A stretch of DNA of 64,000 nucleotides. Origin: an uncultured Lachnospiraceae bacterium. Lineage in GTDB: Bacteria; Bacillota; Clostridia; Lachnospirales; Lachnospiraceae. This document shows, one piece after another, positions 51,260 to 59,113 of the stretch. The notes beneath the pieces were generated by a model. That model was not told the origin of the DNA and did no database searches. It saw only the letters and a list, made by a program, of their open reading frames with translations. The position numbers and the translations under genes are program-made. The stretch lies in contig CAJUNB010000015.1 in NCBI GenBank assembly GCA_910587635.1, forward strand, positions 1 to 64,000. The letters are read 5' to 3'. Each line of letters opens with the position of its first letter. Within the stretch, counting starts at the first letter, position 1.

Positions 51260-52322
51260 CTTTTTGTTTTTTTAATCTTTCTATCTCTTTTTGTAATTCG
51301 TTCAGTTTTGCCATGGCCTCTGCCAGTTCTCTCTGCTTATCTGCTTCGGAGCCTCCTTCTGTTACTCCTTCTTTCTGCAGAGCATCCACCCCGCCCGACA
51401 GCCGATCAGCTTCCGCCTCTTTTAAGCGGACAGCCTCTTCAATTTTCTGCCGTTCCAGATAACCTGTCACCATGGCCGGCTGCTCAATCGGCTCCTTTTC
51501 GAAAAAGCTGGGATCTATCATAACCCGATAGTCTTCTTCCCGCAGCACATATTCTTTTTTGCCGGACCTCCCGGTTCTGAATCCACCGCTGCGATCCTCG
51601 TATGCATCCTCTTCATATCCGTCGCCGTCATCCTCGTATGCGTCGTCCTCAGACTCGTTGTCACCGTTATCATATCTGTCGTCCTCAGACTCGCCGTCTT
51701 CGTATACGTCATCCTCATATCCGCCACCCTCATCGTACTCACTGTCTTCATAGGGGGCATCTTCGTATCTGTCATCGTCGTATTCATCATCGTCGATGTC
51801 CTCTTCCCCGTCATCGTACTCCTTATCTTTACGAATCCCCTTTAAGGTTACGGCCAGCATTCCCAGCACGACGATAATACCCAGCCCGGTCACAGCCATT
51901 TTTATAACGGCAGGGCTCTGGTTCAGTCCCCGATATCCCTCTTCCGGTTCGCCGGCCTCTTCTTCCAGTTCCTCCGACTCTTCCTGCGCCGGAATTTCCG
52001 TGGCAGTCACATAGTCGTCTGATACATACCCTGTCTCACCGTTTATTTCGATCTGATACCATCCGTTTTCCGCCTGTCCGGTTATCGTAACAATGGCTCC
52101 GCCATCTACCTTGCCGATCTCACTGTAGTTTTTACCGGGACCGGACCGGACATTCAGGGAAGAACTGGCAGTGATCTCTCCCTGCATATGCATTTCCGTG
52201 ACCTGATAATCTTCCGAACCATATACTTTTCCCGGAAAGAGGAAAAATGCCCAACATAAAAGTAATATACACAAAGCAGATCGTTTCGTCCGACCGCTGT
52301 TTTTTTGTCTGTCTCGTCTCAT
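51252..52322 (-). CDS. SH3-domain membrane protein with acidic repeat tail
   Basis: 356 residues: N-terminal signal (about 17-33), a bacterial SH3 domain (about 50-105, 'SLNVRSGPGKNYSEIGKVDGG'), a Glu-rich stretch, a transmembrane segment (about 142-162), then an Asp/Glu/Tyr-rich low-complexity run (about 170-250) and a Leu/Glu/Lys coiled coil at the end. The SH3 domain faces outside, the acidic tail inside. Possible partner of the exporter encoded next. Function unknown. Confidence 0.82.
   Translation of the reverse strand: MRRDRQKNSGRTKRSALCILLLCWAFFLFPGKVYGSEDYQVTEMHMQGEITASSSLNVRSGPGKNYSEIGKVDGGAIVTITGQAENGWYQIEINGETGYVSDDYVTATEIPAQEESEELEEEAGEPEEGYRGLNQSPAVIKMAVTGLGIIVVLGMLAVTLKGIRKDKEYDDGEEDIDDDEYDDDRYEDAPYEDSEYDEGGGYEDDVYEDGESEDDRYDNGDNESEDDAYEDDGDGYEEDAYEDRSGGFRTGRSGKKEYVLREEDYRVMIDPSFFEKEPIEQPAMVTGYLERQKIEEAVRLKEAEADRLSGGVDALQKEGVTEGGSEADKQRELAEAMAKLNELQKEIERLKKQKDE
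51590..51800 (-). repeat. Acidic low-complexity coding repeat
   Basis: Degenerate repeats of Tyr-Glu/Asp-Asp-containing units (YDDGEED, YEDAPYED, YEDDVYEDG and so on) within the preceding gene, rich in GAT/GAC/GAA codons. Confidence 0.7.
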
Positions 52323-52461
52323 GGTATCATTCCTCCGTTTCTTATCCCTGTCAATCCACAGGTATAATACTTATCGTGTCTCCAGTATACCATTTTATTC
52401 CTTTTTAAAAAGTATTATTTAAGAAAATTTTATTTTTCTTAAGGATTCCGGGAGAAAAAAC

Positions 52462-53313
52462 TCAGTATCTGTCCAGAAAATGATATATCTCTCCATCCTT
52501 TTTGTAACCAATCACTTTATTCAGATTGACGTTTTTCACACTGTTGAATATGTTCTGTTCGATAAAACTGCTCCTGTCCCGCAGCTGTCCTATCAGCTCT
52601 TTCATCTCATCTCGTTTGGAATGCTTCCGGCCGCTGGCACAGTTCTCTGTAAACCTGCAGGCACACTGAAGAAACTCCAGTCCATGATAGTCCCTCCATG
52701 CCTGGATATCCGCTTCCCTGATCAGATACATGGGACGGATCAGTTCCATCCCTTCGAAATTCATGCTGTGCAGCTTGGGCATCATCGTCTCGATCTGAGC
52801 CCCATAGAACATCCCCATCAGAATCGTCTCGATCACATCATCATAATGATGTCCCAGAGCGATCTTGTTGCAGCCCAGCTCCTTCGCCCTGCTGTACAGA
52901 TATCCCCGACGCATCCTGGCACACAGATAGCAGGGGCTGTCATCAACATCCGCTACCGCATCAAATATTTCCGTCTCGAATACGGTAATGGGTATCCCCA
53001 GCAGTCTGGCATTGTTCTCTATCTGCCGCCGGTTCCGCTGCTGATAGCCCGGGTCCATCACGAGAAACACAAGGTCAAAGTTATTCCTTCCGTGAACTTT
53101 CAATTCCTGGAAAAGCTTTGCCATCAGCATGGAATCCTTTCCACCGGAAATACAGACTGCGATCCTGTCCCCGTCCTGGATCAGATCATACTCCCGAATC
53201 GCCTTCGTGAATTTGCACCATATCTGTTTCCGAAACTTTTTTACGATACTCCGCTGGATTTTTTTTGCTTTTTCTTCCGCCGACATTTTTTCTGTTAAAA
53301 TGATAGTTTCCAT
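52462..53313 (-). CDS. TtcA-family tRNA 2-thiolation enzyme
   Basis: 283 residues. PP-loop ISGGKDSMLMA near residue 55, the CxxC in DDSPCYLCARMRRGYLY near 132 and the third Cys region CACRFTENC near 217 match TtcA/TtuA-type enzymes that bind a 4Fe-4S cluster and thiolate C32 of tRNA. Clostridial copies of this size are usually called TtcA-like. Start ATG 53313; the ribosome binding site GAAGGGAAAG is adequate. Preceded by a repeat element and the purine permease gene. Confidence 0.88.
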   Translation of the reverse strand: METIILTEKMSAEEKAKKIQRSIVKKFRKQIWCKFTKAIREYDLIQDGDRIAVCISGGKDSMLMAKLFQELKVHGRNNFDLVFLVMDPGYQQRNRRQIENNARLLGIPITVFETEIFDAVADVDDSPCYLCARMRRGYLYSRAKELGCNKIALGHHYDDVIETILMGMFYGAQIETMMPKLHSMNFEGMELIRPMYLIREADIQAWRDYHGLEFLQCACRFTENCASGRKHSKRDEMKELIGQLRDRSSFIEQNIFNSVKNVNLNKVIGYKKDGEIYHFLDRY

Positions 53314-53342
53314 ACACTTTCCCTTCTGAACTGAATGTTAAA

Positions 53343-53440
53343 AGACATATCTGATTATGAAGCAATTTCCTAGACATATTTCTAATCCGTCTCAGTGCGA
53401 TCTGTGTTTTATTCTACGGGGAATTGCGGAACAATTTCCC
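53343..53440 (-). repeat. Structured intergenic repeat, copy 9 (two elements)
   Basis: 53343-53403 joins a short-type core (GATTATGAAGCAATTTCCTAG) to the CAGTGCGATC end of the long type. 53417-53440 is a separate small hairpin GGGGAATTG/CAATTTCCC, also of the short-type sequence. Located between the TtcA gene and the terminator of the purine permease gene. Confidence 0.7.
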
Positions 53441-53483
53441 ATAAAATAAAAGCAGCGCCGGTACATCTGGCGGCACCGGCGCT
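53441..53483 (-). terminator. Terminator of purine permease gene
   Basis: AGCGCCGGT (53454-53462) and ACCGGCGCT (53475-53483) form a nine-pair stem; TTTTATTTTA follows on the minus strand and ATTATTTTTTA on the plus strand, so it may work both ways. Confidence 0.85.
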
Positions 53484-53516
53484 ATTATTTTTTATCTGCA
53501 GTTTGCCGTTTTTCTT

Positions 53517-54875
53517 CTACAGGAAAATGTACTTACATACAAACAGTACCGCGAGCACATACATAAGAGGTGTGATCTTCTTTGCCTTGCCACAGCACAG
53601 ATTGATAATCACATAAGATATCACGCCGATGGCAATTCCTTCGGAAATGCTGTACATCAAAGGCATGGCAATGACACACAGATATGCAGGTACGGCCTCC
53701 GCCGCATCTTCAAAGTCCACTTTCACAATGGCCGACAACATCAGAAACCCTACAAAGATCAGAGCCGGCGCTGTCGCAAATCCCGGAACAGCCGTAAAAA
53801 TCGGAGCAAAGAAAATGGCAACGAGGAACAGAAGTCCCGTTACGATAGAGGCAAGCCCCGTTCTGGCACCGGCACCGACGCCTGCAGAGCTCTCCACAAA
53901 AGTAGTCGTTGTGGAAGTGCCAAATACAGCACCCACCGATGTGGCGATGGCATCTGCCAGAAGTGCAGGTTTGATTCTCGGCAGCTTCTCATCCTTATCC
54001 AACATGTCCGCCTTTGTAGCGACACCGATCAGTGTTCCGATCGTGTCAAACATATCCACGAACAAAAAAGCAAAAATGATAATAATAAAGTTGGCAATGC
54101 TCACATTGGAATAGTCTCCCATAAAGCACTGGCCAAATGTCCTCCCGATGGCCGTGAAATCCGTCAGCGCAAAGCTGGGATACAGAGAGTAGAATCCTGC
54201 ATCAGGTGTCACAACATACAGCCCCGCTGCCTGACAGATCATGCCAAGTATCCATGTGGCAACGATACCGATCAGTATGGAACCTTTTACATTTTTTACA
54301 TAGAGAATCGCCGTCAGTATCAACCCGATCAACGCCAGAATGGCACAGATGCCTTCCGTATGGAACGTACCGGCAAAATCCACATAGGACAGCAGTGTGG
54401 AGTCATTGTTCACTACCACATGCCCATTTTGCAGCCCGATAAATGCAATGAACAGGCCGATACCCGCACTGACACCCTTTTTCAGTGTACTGGGAATGGC
54501 ATTAAAAATAGCCTCTCGCACACTTGTCAGTGACAGTACAATAAAGATCAGACCTTCAATAAATACTGCCATCAACGCCACACGCCAGTCGTAGCCCCAG
54601 CCGACGCATACCGTATAGGCAAAATACGCATTCAACCCCATGCCCGGTGCCAGTGCGAACGGATAATTCGCCAGAAGTGCCATGGCAACAGTTCCTACAA
54701 AGGATGCCAGACAGGTAGCGATAAGCACTGCCGTAGCATCCATCCCGGAAGCTGACAGCAGACTCGGATTGACAGCCAGTATGTACGCCATTGTCATAAA
54801 TGTGGTAATACCGGCTATGACTTCTGTCCTTACAGTGGTGTCGTTGTCTTTTAGCTTAAACAGTTTTTCAATCAT
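53517..54875 (-). CDS. pbuG: NCS2 purine permease (AzgA/PbuG type)
   Basis: 452-residue transporter with about 12-14 hydrophobic segments. 'RTEVIAGITTFMTMAYILAVNP' at the start and 'VDMFDTIGTLIGVATKA' and 'GTSTTTTFVESSAGVGAGARTGL' mid-protein are the AzgA/PbuG/PbuO signature for guanine-hypoxanthine (or adenine) uptake. No purine riboswitch is seen upstream. Promoter at 54923-54951. Confidence 0.88.
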   Translation of the reverse strand: MIEKLFKLKDNDTTVRTEVIAGITTFMTMAYILAVNPSLLSASGMDATAVLIATCLASFVGTVAMALLANYPFALAPGMGLNAYFAYTVCVGWGYDWRVALMAVFIEGLIFIVLSLTSVREAIFNAIPSTLKKGVSAGIGLFIAFIGLQNGHVVVNNDSTLLSYVDFAGTFHTEGICAILALIGLILTAILYVKNVKGSILIGIVATWILGMICQAAGLYVVTPDAGFYSLYPSFALTDFTAIGRTFGQCFMGDYSNVSIANFIIIIFAFLFVDMFDTIGTLIGVATKADMLDKDEKLPRIKPALLADAIATSVGAVFGTSTTTTFVESSAGVGAGARTGLASIVTGLLFLVAIFFAPIFTAVPGFATAPALIFVGFLMLSAIVKVDFEDAAEAVPAYLCVIAMPLMYSISEGIAIGVISYVIINLCCGKAKKITPLMYVLAVLFVCKYIFL

Positions 54876-54922
54876 TTTTTCCCTTCCTCATAAAGTAAGA
54901 TAAAGTTTCCGTTTACGAAAGC

Positions 54923-54951
54923 ATCATATCACACTCCATTTATTTCTGCAA
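54923..54951 (-). promoter_or_regulatory. Promoter of purine permease gene
   Basis: TTGCAG (54951-54946), 17-base spacer, TATGAT (54928-54923) on the minus strand. Confidence 0.55.
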
Positions 54952-54995
54952 TGAGAGGATTTCGACAGGGCATCCGGTTGTTGCGTTCCGCTTTT

Positions 54996-56699
54996 CTACC
55001 TCACCCTCACGATTTTTTTATTCTCGATTTTGTATACTATATCACACTCTTCCGCCAGACTGGCATGGTGTGTTACCATGAGCATCGTTTTGTTGCCTCT
55101 CAGCTGCCGGATAGAATCGATAACCGCCTTCTCTGTCTCCATATCCAGTGCCGCGGTTGCCTCATCCATAATCAGGAGTTCGAAATCTTTGTACAGTGCT
55201 CTGGCAAGGGCAATTCTCTGCCGCTGCCCTCCCGATATTTTTATCCCGTTTTCACCGATCAATGTATGGATTCCATTTGGCATCTGTTCTATATCATTCC
55301 ACACCTGTGCACATTTCAGACAGTCAATTACCCGCTCCTCGTCTATCTTATTTTCCTCTTCAAACAATACCACATTATTTTCCACTGTCTCCCCGTTCAG
55401 ATACACGGTCTGCGGAATATAACTGATAATATCTCCGATCTGAGCCCAGCAGCTCCCTTCCCCGTCCGTTTGCGACACCACATCATAATCATCGTACCGT
55501 ATGCTTCCTTCCTGCGCCTTTAGCAGACCAAGGAGCAGGTCCAGAAGTGTCGTCTTCCCCGCACCCGAAGTACCGATCACCGCCACAGAATATCCTGCTG
55601 GAATGTCAATAGCGGCATCTTTGAAAATTTCCGTCCTTTCGTTATAGGCAAAACTCAGATTTCTGACAAAGAGTCCTCTGGAGAAAGTCAGCTCTTTTTT
55701 CCTTACCGATTCTCTCTCTTTTTCCATCTTCTGTATTTCCGTATATCTGACAAAGCACTCTCTGAGCGCCTCATAGGCTTTTCTCGAAAACTCCAGATCG
55801 TTCATCCTTTCCAGAATATTATTGCCCATCGTTATCATCCCATTCAATATGACAAGATATGCCGCCATTGGCACAAGGACAGAGGGCGTATTGATACCGA
55901 CGATGAGTAGAACCGCCAGCACACCGTAGCGGAAAAATGTAATGGAAGTCTGCATCATTGCCTTAATAAGGCTGTTTCTGTATTTATATTTACTCTCCAC
56001 CTGAGCATATCCCATACTCGCACTGTCATATTTCTGCAATACAGGATCCAGACAGCCATGTAACTTCATCTCCTTAAAAAGACCATATGCGATAGTGACC
56101 TGTGCATTTGCCTTTATCATATACATTCTGCTTTCCTTGCCATATGTGGCCATCTGCGTCTTGTGAAAAAAGAACATACCTGTCATAGCCAGGAACAGAA
56201 GAAGACAGCTCACCATGCCAATCCACCCGGAAACACAGAGCAAAACTGCAGAATATACCACCATTGTAAAAACATAGCTCCATATTTCGATACAGGCTGT
56301 TATGATTTTCATACAGCTCATCGTATCACTGCGGACGATTGTCAGCGCCTGTACTGTACTTTTCTGGTTGTGATATTGCAAGTCCTCTTTCAGAAGCAGT
56401 TTATATATCTTCACAGACAATTTTTGCGCTCCCTGAAATTCGAACCGATTCAGTATTTTGGCCTTATACAGAGATACGAACCTCTCTGCCAACAACAAAA
56501 CTCCCATAAAAACCATGGGGCCTGTCAAAGCCGTCCATATCTGACTTTTCCCGAACGCCCCCTGAAAGAGATTGATGCCGTAACATATATTGAAAATATT
56601 TTCCAGTGAATTAAAGAAACAGACTACTGTCAGTATTTTCCAGATTCTCTGCTCGTCCTTTTCCAAAATCCCCGTTAGATATCGAAACATCTCTGTCAT
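54996..56699 (-). CDS. PglK-like ABC transporter (glycolipid flippase type)
   Basis: 567 residues: six membrane segments (about 20-290) and an ATPase with GTSGAGKTTLLDLLLGL, ISGGQRQRIALARAL and IMDEATAALD. The membrane part with 'FGLFKEMKLHG'-like loop and the closely packed GAGKTTLLDLLLGL resemble PglK/WlaB flippases for lipid-linked oligosaccharides. The glycosyltransferases further along support a glycan role. A peptide exporter is the alternative. Confidence 0.78.
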   Translation of the reverse strand: MTEMFRYLTGILEKDEQRIWKILTVVCFFNSLENIFNICYGINLFQGAFGKSQIWTALTGPMVFMGVLLLAERFVSLYKAKILNRFEFQGAQKLSVKIYKLLLKEDLQYHNQKSTVQALTIVRSDTMSCMKIITACIEIWSYVFTMVVYSAVLLCVSGWIGMVSCLLLFLAMTGMFFFHKTQMATYGKESRMYMIKANAQVTIAYGLFKEMKLHGCLDPVLQKYDSASMGYAQVESKYKYRNSLIKAMMQTSITFFRYGVLAVLLIVGINTPSVLVPMAAYLVILNGMITMGNNILERMNDLEFSRKAYEALRECFVRYTEIQKMEKERESVRKKELTFSRGLFVRNLSFAYNERTEIFKDAAIDIPAGYSVAVIGTSGAGKTTLLDLLLGLLKAQEGSIRYDDYDVVSQTDGEGSCWAQIGDIISYIPQTVYLNGETVENNVVLFEEENKIDEERVIDCLKCAQVWNDIEQMPNGIHTLIGENGIKISGGQRQRIALARALYKDFELLIMDEATAALDMETEKAVIDSIRQLRGNKTMLMVTHHASLAEECDIVYKIENKKIVRVR

Positions 56700-56897
56700 T
56701 TTTTCTGTCTCCGTTTATATTGTTACCCTTACAGCATTCCGTTTTCCGTCTGTCTCTGTAATCTGTCATGCCTTATTTTACCTGTACAATATTTCTGTGC
56801 ATTTTTTCATACTTATGTTATGATACCCTCAGTGAACAAAATAACCGGGCAAATCGGTTTGTACTACATATCATATTTCAAGAAAGGATTTTTCCGT

Positions 56898-58118
56898 ATG
56901 TCTTTAAAAACAGTCCGCCATCTGTCATCTATATGCTTTCGTCTGCTGTCTCCTTTTTCCTGCCTTCTGCCTGTCATACTCCTTTTCCTTATCTTTACCT
57001 CCGGCGTACCCGCCGAAGAAGAGATGCGTGGTATCTGGGTAGCCACCGTATCCAACCTGGACTATCCCGTTGCTCCCACTGCATCTTCTGAAGAATTGGC
57101 CCGACAGGCGGATATGATTCTGGACTACTCCAAAGCCTGCGGCTTCAATGCAGTCTTTCTCCAGGTGCGCCCCTGTTCTGATGCCTTCTATGCTTCTGAT
57201 CTCTACCCCTGGAGTGCTTATCTCACCGGGGTCCAGGGAAACGCTCCTGATTCCGGTTTTGATCCACTGACCTATTGGGTCAATGGTGCTCATGCCCGGG
57301 GAATGGAGCTCCATGCCTGGATCAATCCCTACAGAATCACAAAGACGGCCGCCGACTGGGAGCGCCTGTCCGCTGCCTCACCGGCCATACAGCACCCTGA
57401 TTGGGTCGTATATCATAACGGCAATTATTATTTCGATCCTGCCCTGCCTCAGGTACGGCAGTTCCTCATTGACGGTGCGGCGGAACTTGCCGCTAAATAC
57501 GATATTGACGGTATCCACATGGATGATTATTTTTATCCAGGAACGGATTTCAATGATGCCGCCTCTTTTGCCGCCTACGGTAACGGCTTTACCAATATCA
57601 GTGACTGGCGGCGCAACAATGTGAATCTGCTCATACAGGGTATGGACGAAGTGCTCCACAATATCGATCCCGATATACAGTTCGGTATCAGCCCTGCGGG
57701 CATCTGGGCCAGCAGATCGCTCCATCCCGCGGGCAGTGCCACAACCAGCACCTATTCTTCCTACTTCAGTCTGTACGCAGACAGCAAACAGTGGGTGGAA
57801 GCAGGCTGGGTAGACTATATCGCACCCCAGATCTACTGGGAAGCAGGCCACAGGACATCCGATTTCAATGCTCTGACAGACTGGTGGACATCTGTGACCG
57901 ACACAACGGACGTAAAGCTGTACATAGGTCTTGCCGATTATAAATCCTCCGGCATCACCGCTCCCGACAGTCCCTGGTACAACGGCACAGAGATTGCCCG
58001 ACAGATAGCGCTCTGCCACGCCAATCCCCAGGTAGCGGGCGTCATCCATTTCCGCTACGGTTCCGTTGTCAGCTCCCCTATGCTCACGCAGATATTGGTC
58101 CAGTCATATTCTCAGTAA
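56898..58118 (+). CDS. GHL10-family glycoside hydrolase, secreted
   Basis: 406 residues. Signal peptide (about 1-40) followed by a TIM-barrel with 'MRGIWVATVSNLDYP' at the start, 'QVRPCSDAFYASDLYPWSAYL', 'HAWINPYRI' and 'DGIHMDDYFYPG', the features of the DUF187/GHL10 (YngK-like) family of glycoside hydrolases. Substrate not established for the family. Start ATG 56898 has AAAGGA; an earlier ATG at 56820 belongs to the CTCAGTGAACAA motif. It converges on the GT2 gene with a 7-bp overlap. Confidence 0.85.
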   Translation: MSLKTVRHLSSICFRLLSPFSCLLPVILLFLIFTSGVPAEEEMRGIWVATVSNLDYPVAPTASSEELARQADMILDYSKACGFNAVFLQVRPCSDAFYASDLYPWSAYLTGVQGNAPDSGFDPLTYWVNGAHARGMELHAWINPYRITKTAADWERLSAASPAIQHPDWVVYHNGNYYFDPALPQVRQFLIDGAAELAAKYDIDGIHMDDYFYPGTDFNDAASFAAYGNGFTNISDWRRNNVNLLIQGMDEVLHNIDPDIQFGISPAGIWASRSLHPAGSATTSTYSSYFSLYADSKQWVEAGWVDYIAPQIYWEAGHRTSDFNALTDWWTSVTDTTDVKLYIGLADYKSSGITAPDSPWYNGTEIARQIALCHANPQVAGVIHFRYGSVVSSPMLTQILVQSYSQ

Positions 58119-59113
58119 TCCAAGAATCTCCTGACAATCCTGCTTTTTTTCATCCGGCTCCGGGCAGCCTTCCCCAGCTGTCCCAGCCTGAGCCCACCGT
58201 GCCGCCAGAGCTGCCACAGAGCCACGGCAGCCTGCTTTCTCTGCCCATATTTGACTGCGATCTGAAACCTGCGCCTCGCTTTCCAGCATGTGATGCGATC
58301 CTTTGACACCTTCTCTCCGATCTGACAAATATGGGCAATCTCATCCACCAGCGCCTCATAATCCCGGTATTTTTTTTCTTCTTCCGCTCGGCTCAGTGCT
58401 CTTCTGGAATGGCTGTCCGGTCTGACGGCAACCCGATACAGTACCTCCTGGATTGTGGGACATCTGTGACGATACAAAAATGGTAGCAGCATCTGAAAAT
58501 TCTGTCCCACATCATATTCCGGTATATGTCGGTCAGAATAGATTTCAAAAAATCTGTCAGATCTGAGCATATAACAGCCGCAGCAGACAAAGGTTTTGAT
58601 TTCCAGCATATCCCAAAACAGATCTTCTTTGGACAGATCTCCTGTCTTTTCTTCCCGGTTTTCCAGTATCTCACCTGTACTGATATCAAAATATTCCGCC
58701 TGCGATCTGACGCACTGATACTGCGGACGCTCCTGCAAAAATCTCACTCTTCTTTCCACAGACTCCGGCTTTAACACATCGTCGCTGTCCGGCCAGATCA
58801 GGTATTCTCCCGTCACATAAGGGAGGCCCCCGTTGATGGCGCCTGCAGCGTTTTTATGCTTTGCCCGTATCAGATGATACTCGTATCCTCTCGCAGCAAA
58901 TTTATCCCGGTAGCTCTCTGCCAGCTCCAGCGTTCCGTCCGTAGAGCCGTCATCCACCAGTATCATTTCTATCTGCCCATATGTCTGATGCAACACGGAC
59001 TCCAGCATCTGTGACAAATGCTTTTCACCATTGTACACCGGCGTGACAATGGAAACCCGCCCCTTTTGAAACTGCTCCTGTTTTTTTGCTGTATGACAAA
59101 GCTTCTCTGTCAT
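58112..59113 (-). CDS. GT2-family glycosyltransferase
   Basis: 333 residues with the GT-A fold: 'VSIVTPVYNGEKHLSQML' near residue 20, 'ILVDDGSTDGTLELA' near 57 and the DxD-type metal site IWPDSDDVL near 108, as in glycosyltransferases that build surface polysaccharides. No membrane segments. ATG overlaps the PP-loop gene stop by 4 bp. Acceptor and donor unknown. Confidence 0.9.
   Translation of the reverse strand: MTEKLCHTAKKQEQFQKGRVSIVTPVYNGEKHLSQMLESVLHQTYGQIEMILVDDGSTDGTLELAESYRDKFAARGYEYHLIRAKHKNAAGAINGGLPYVTGEYLIWPDSDDVLKPESVERRVRFLQERPQYQCVRSQAEYFDISTGEILENREEKTGDLSKEDLFWDMLEIKTFVCCGCYMLRSDRFFEIYSDRHIPEYDVGQNFQMLLPFLYRHRCPTIQEVLYRVAVRPDSHSRRALSRAEEEKKYRDYEALVDEIAHICQIGEKVSKDRITCWKARRRFQIAVKYGQRKQAAVALWQLWRHGGLRLGQLGKAARSRMKKSRIVRRFLDY

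Noticed and set aside
51590..51800. GA-rich repeats considered as a CRISPR or satellite
   Set aside because: They encode the acidic run of the SH3 protein in frame.
54876..54995. Purine riboswitch upstream of the purine permease
   Set aside because: No conserved purine-aptamer core is readable, only a plain promoter.
57378..58049. Minus-strand frame of 223 codons
   Set aside because: It lies antisense to the well-supported GHL10 gene and has no start signal.
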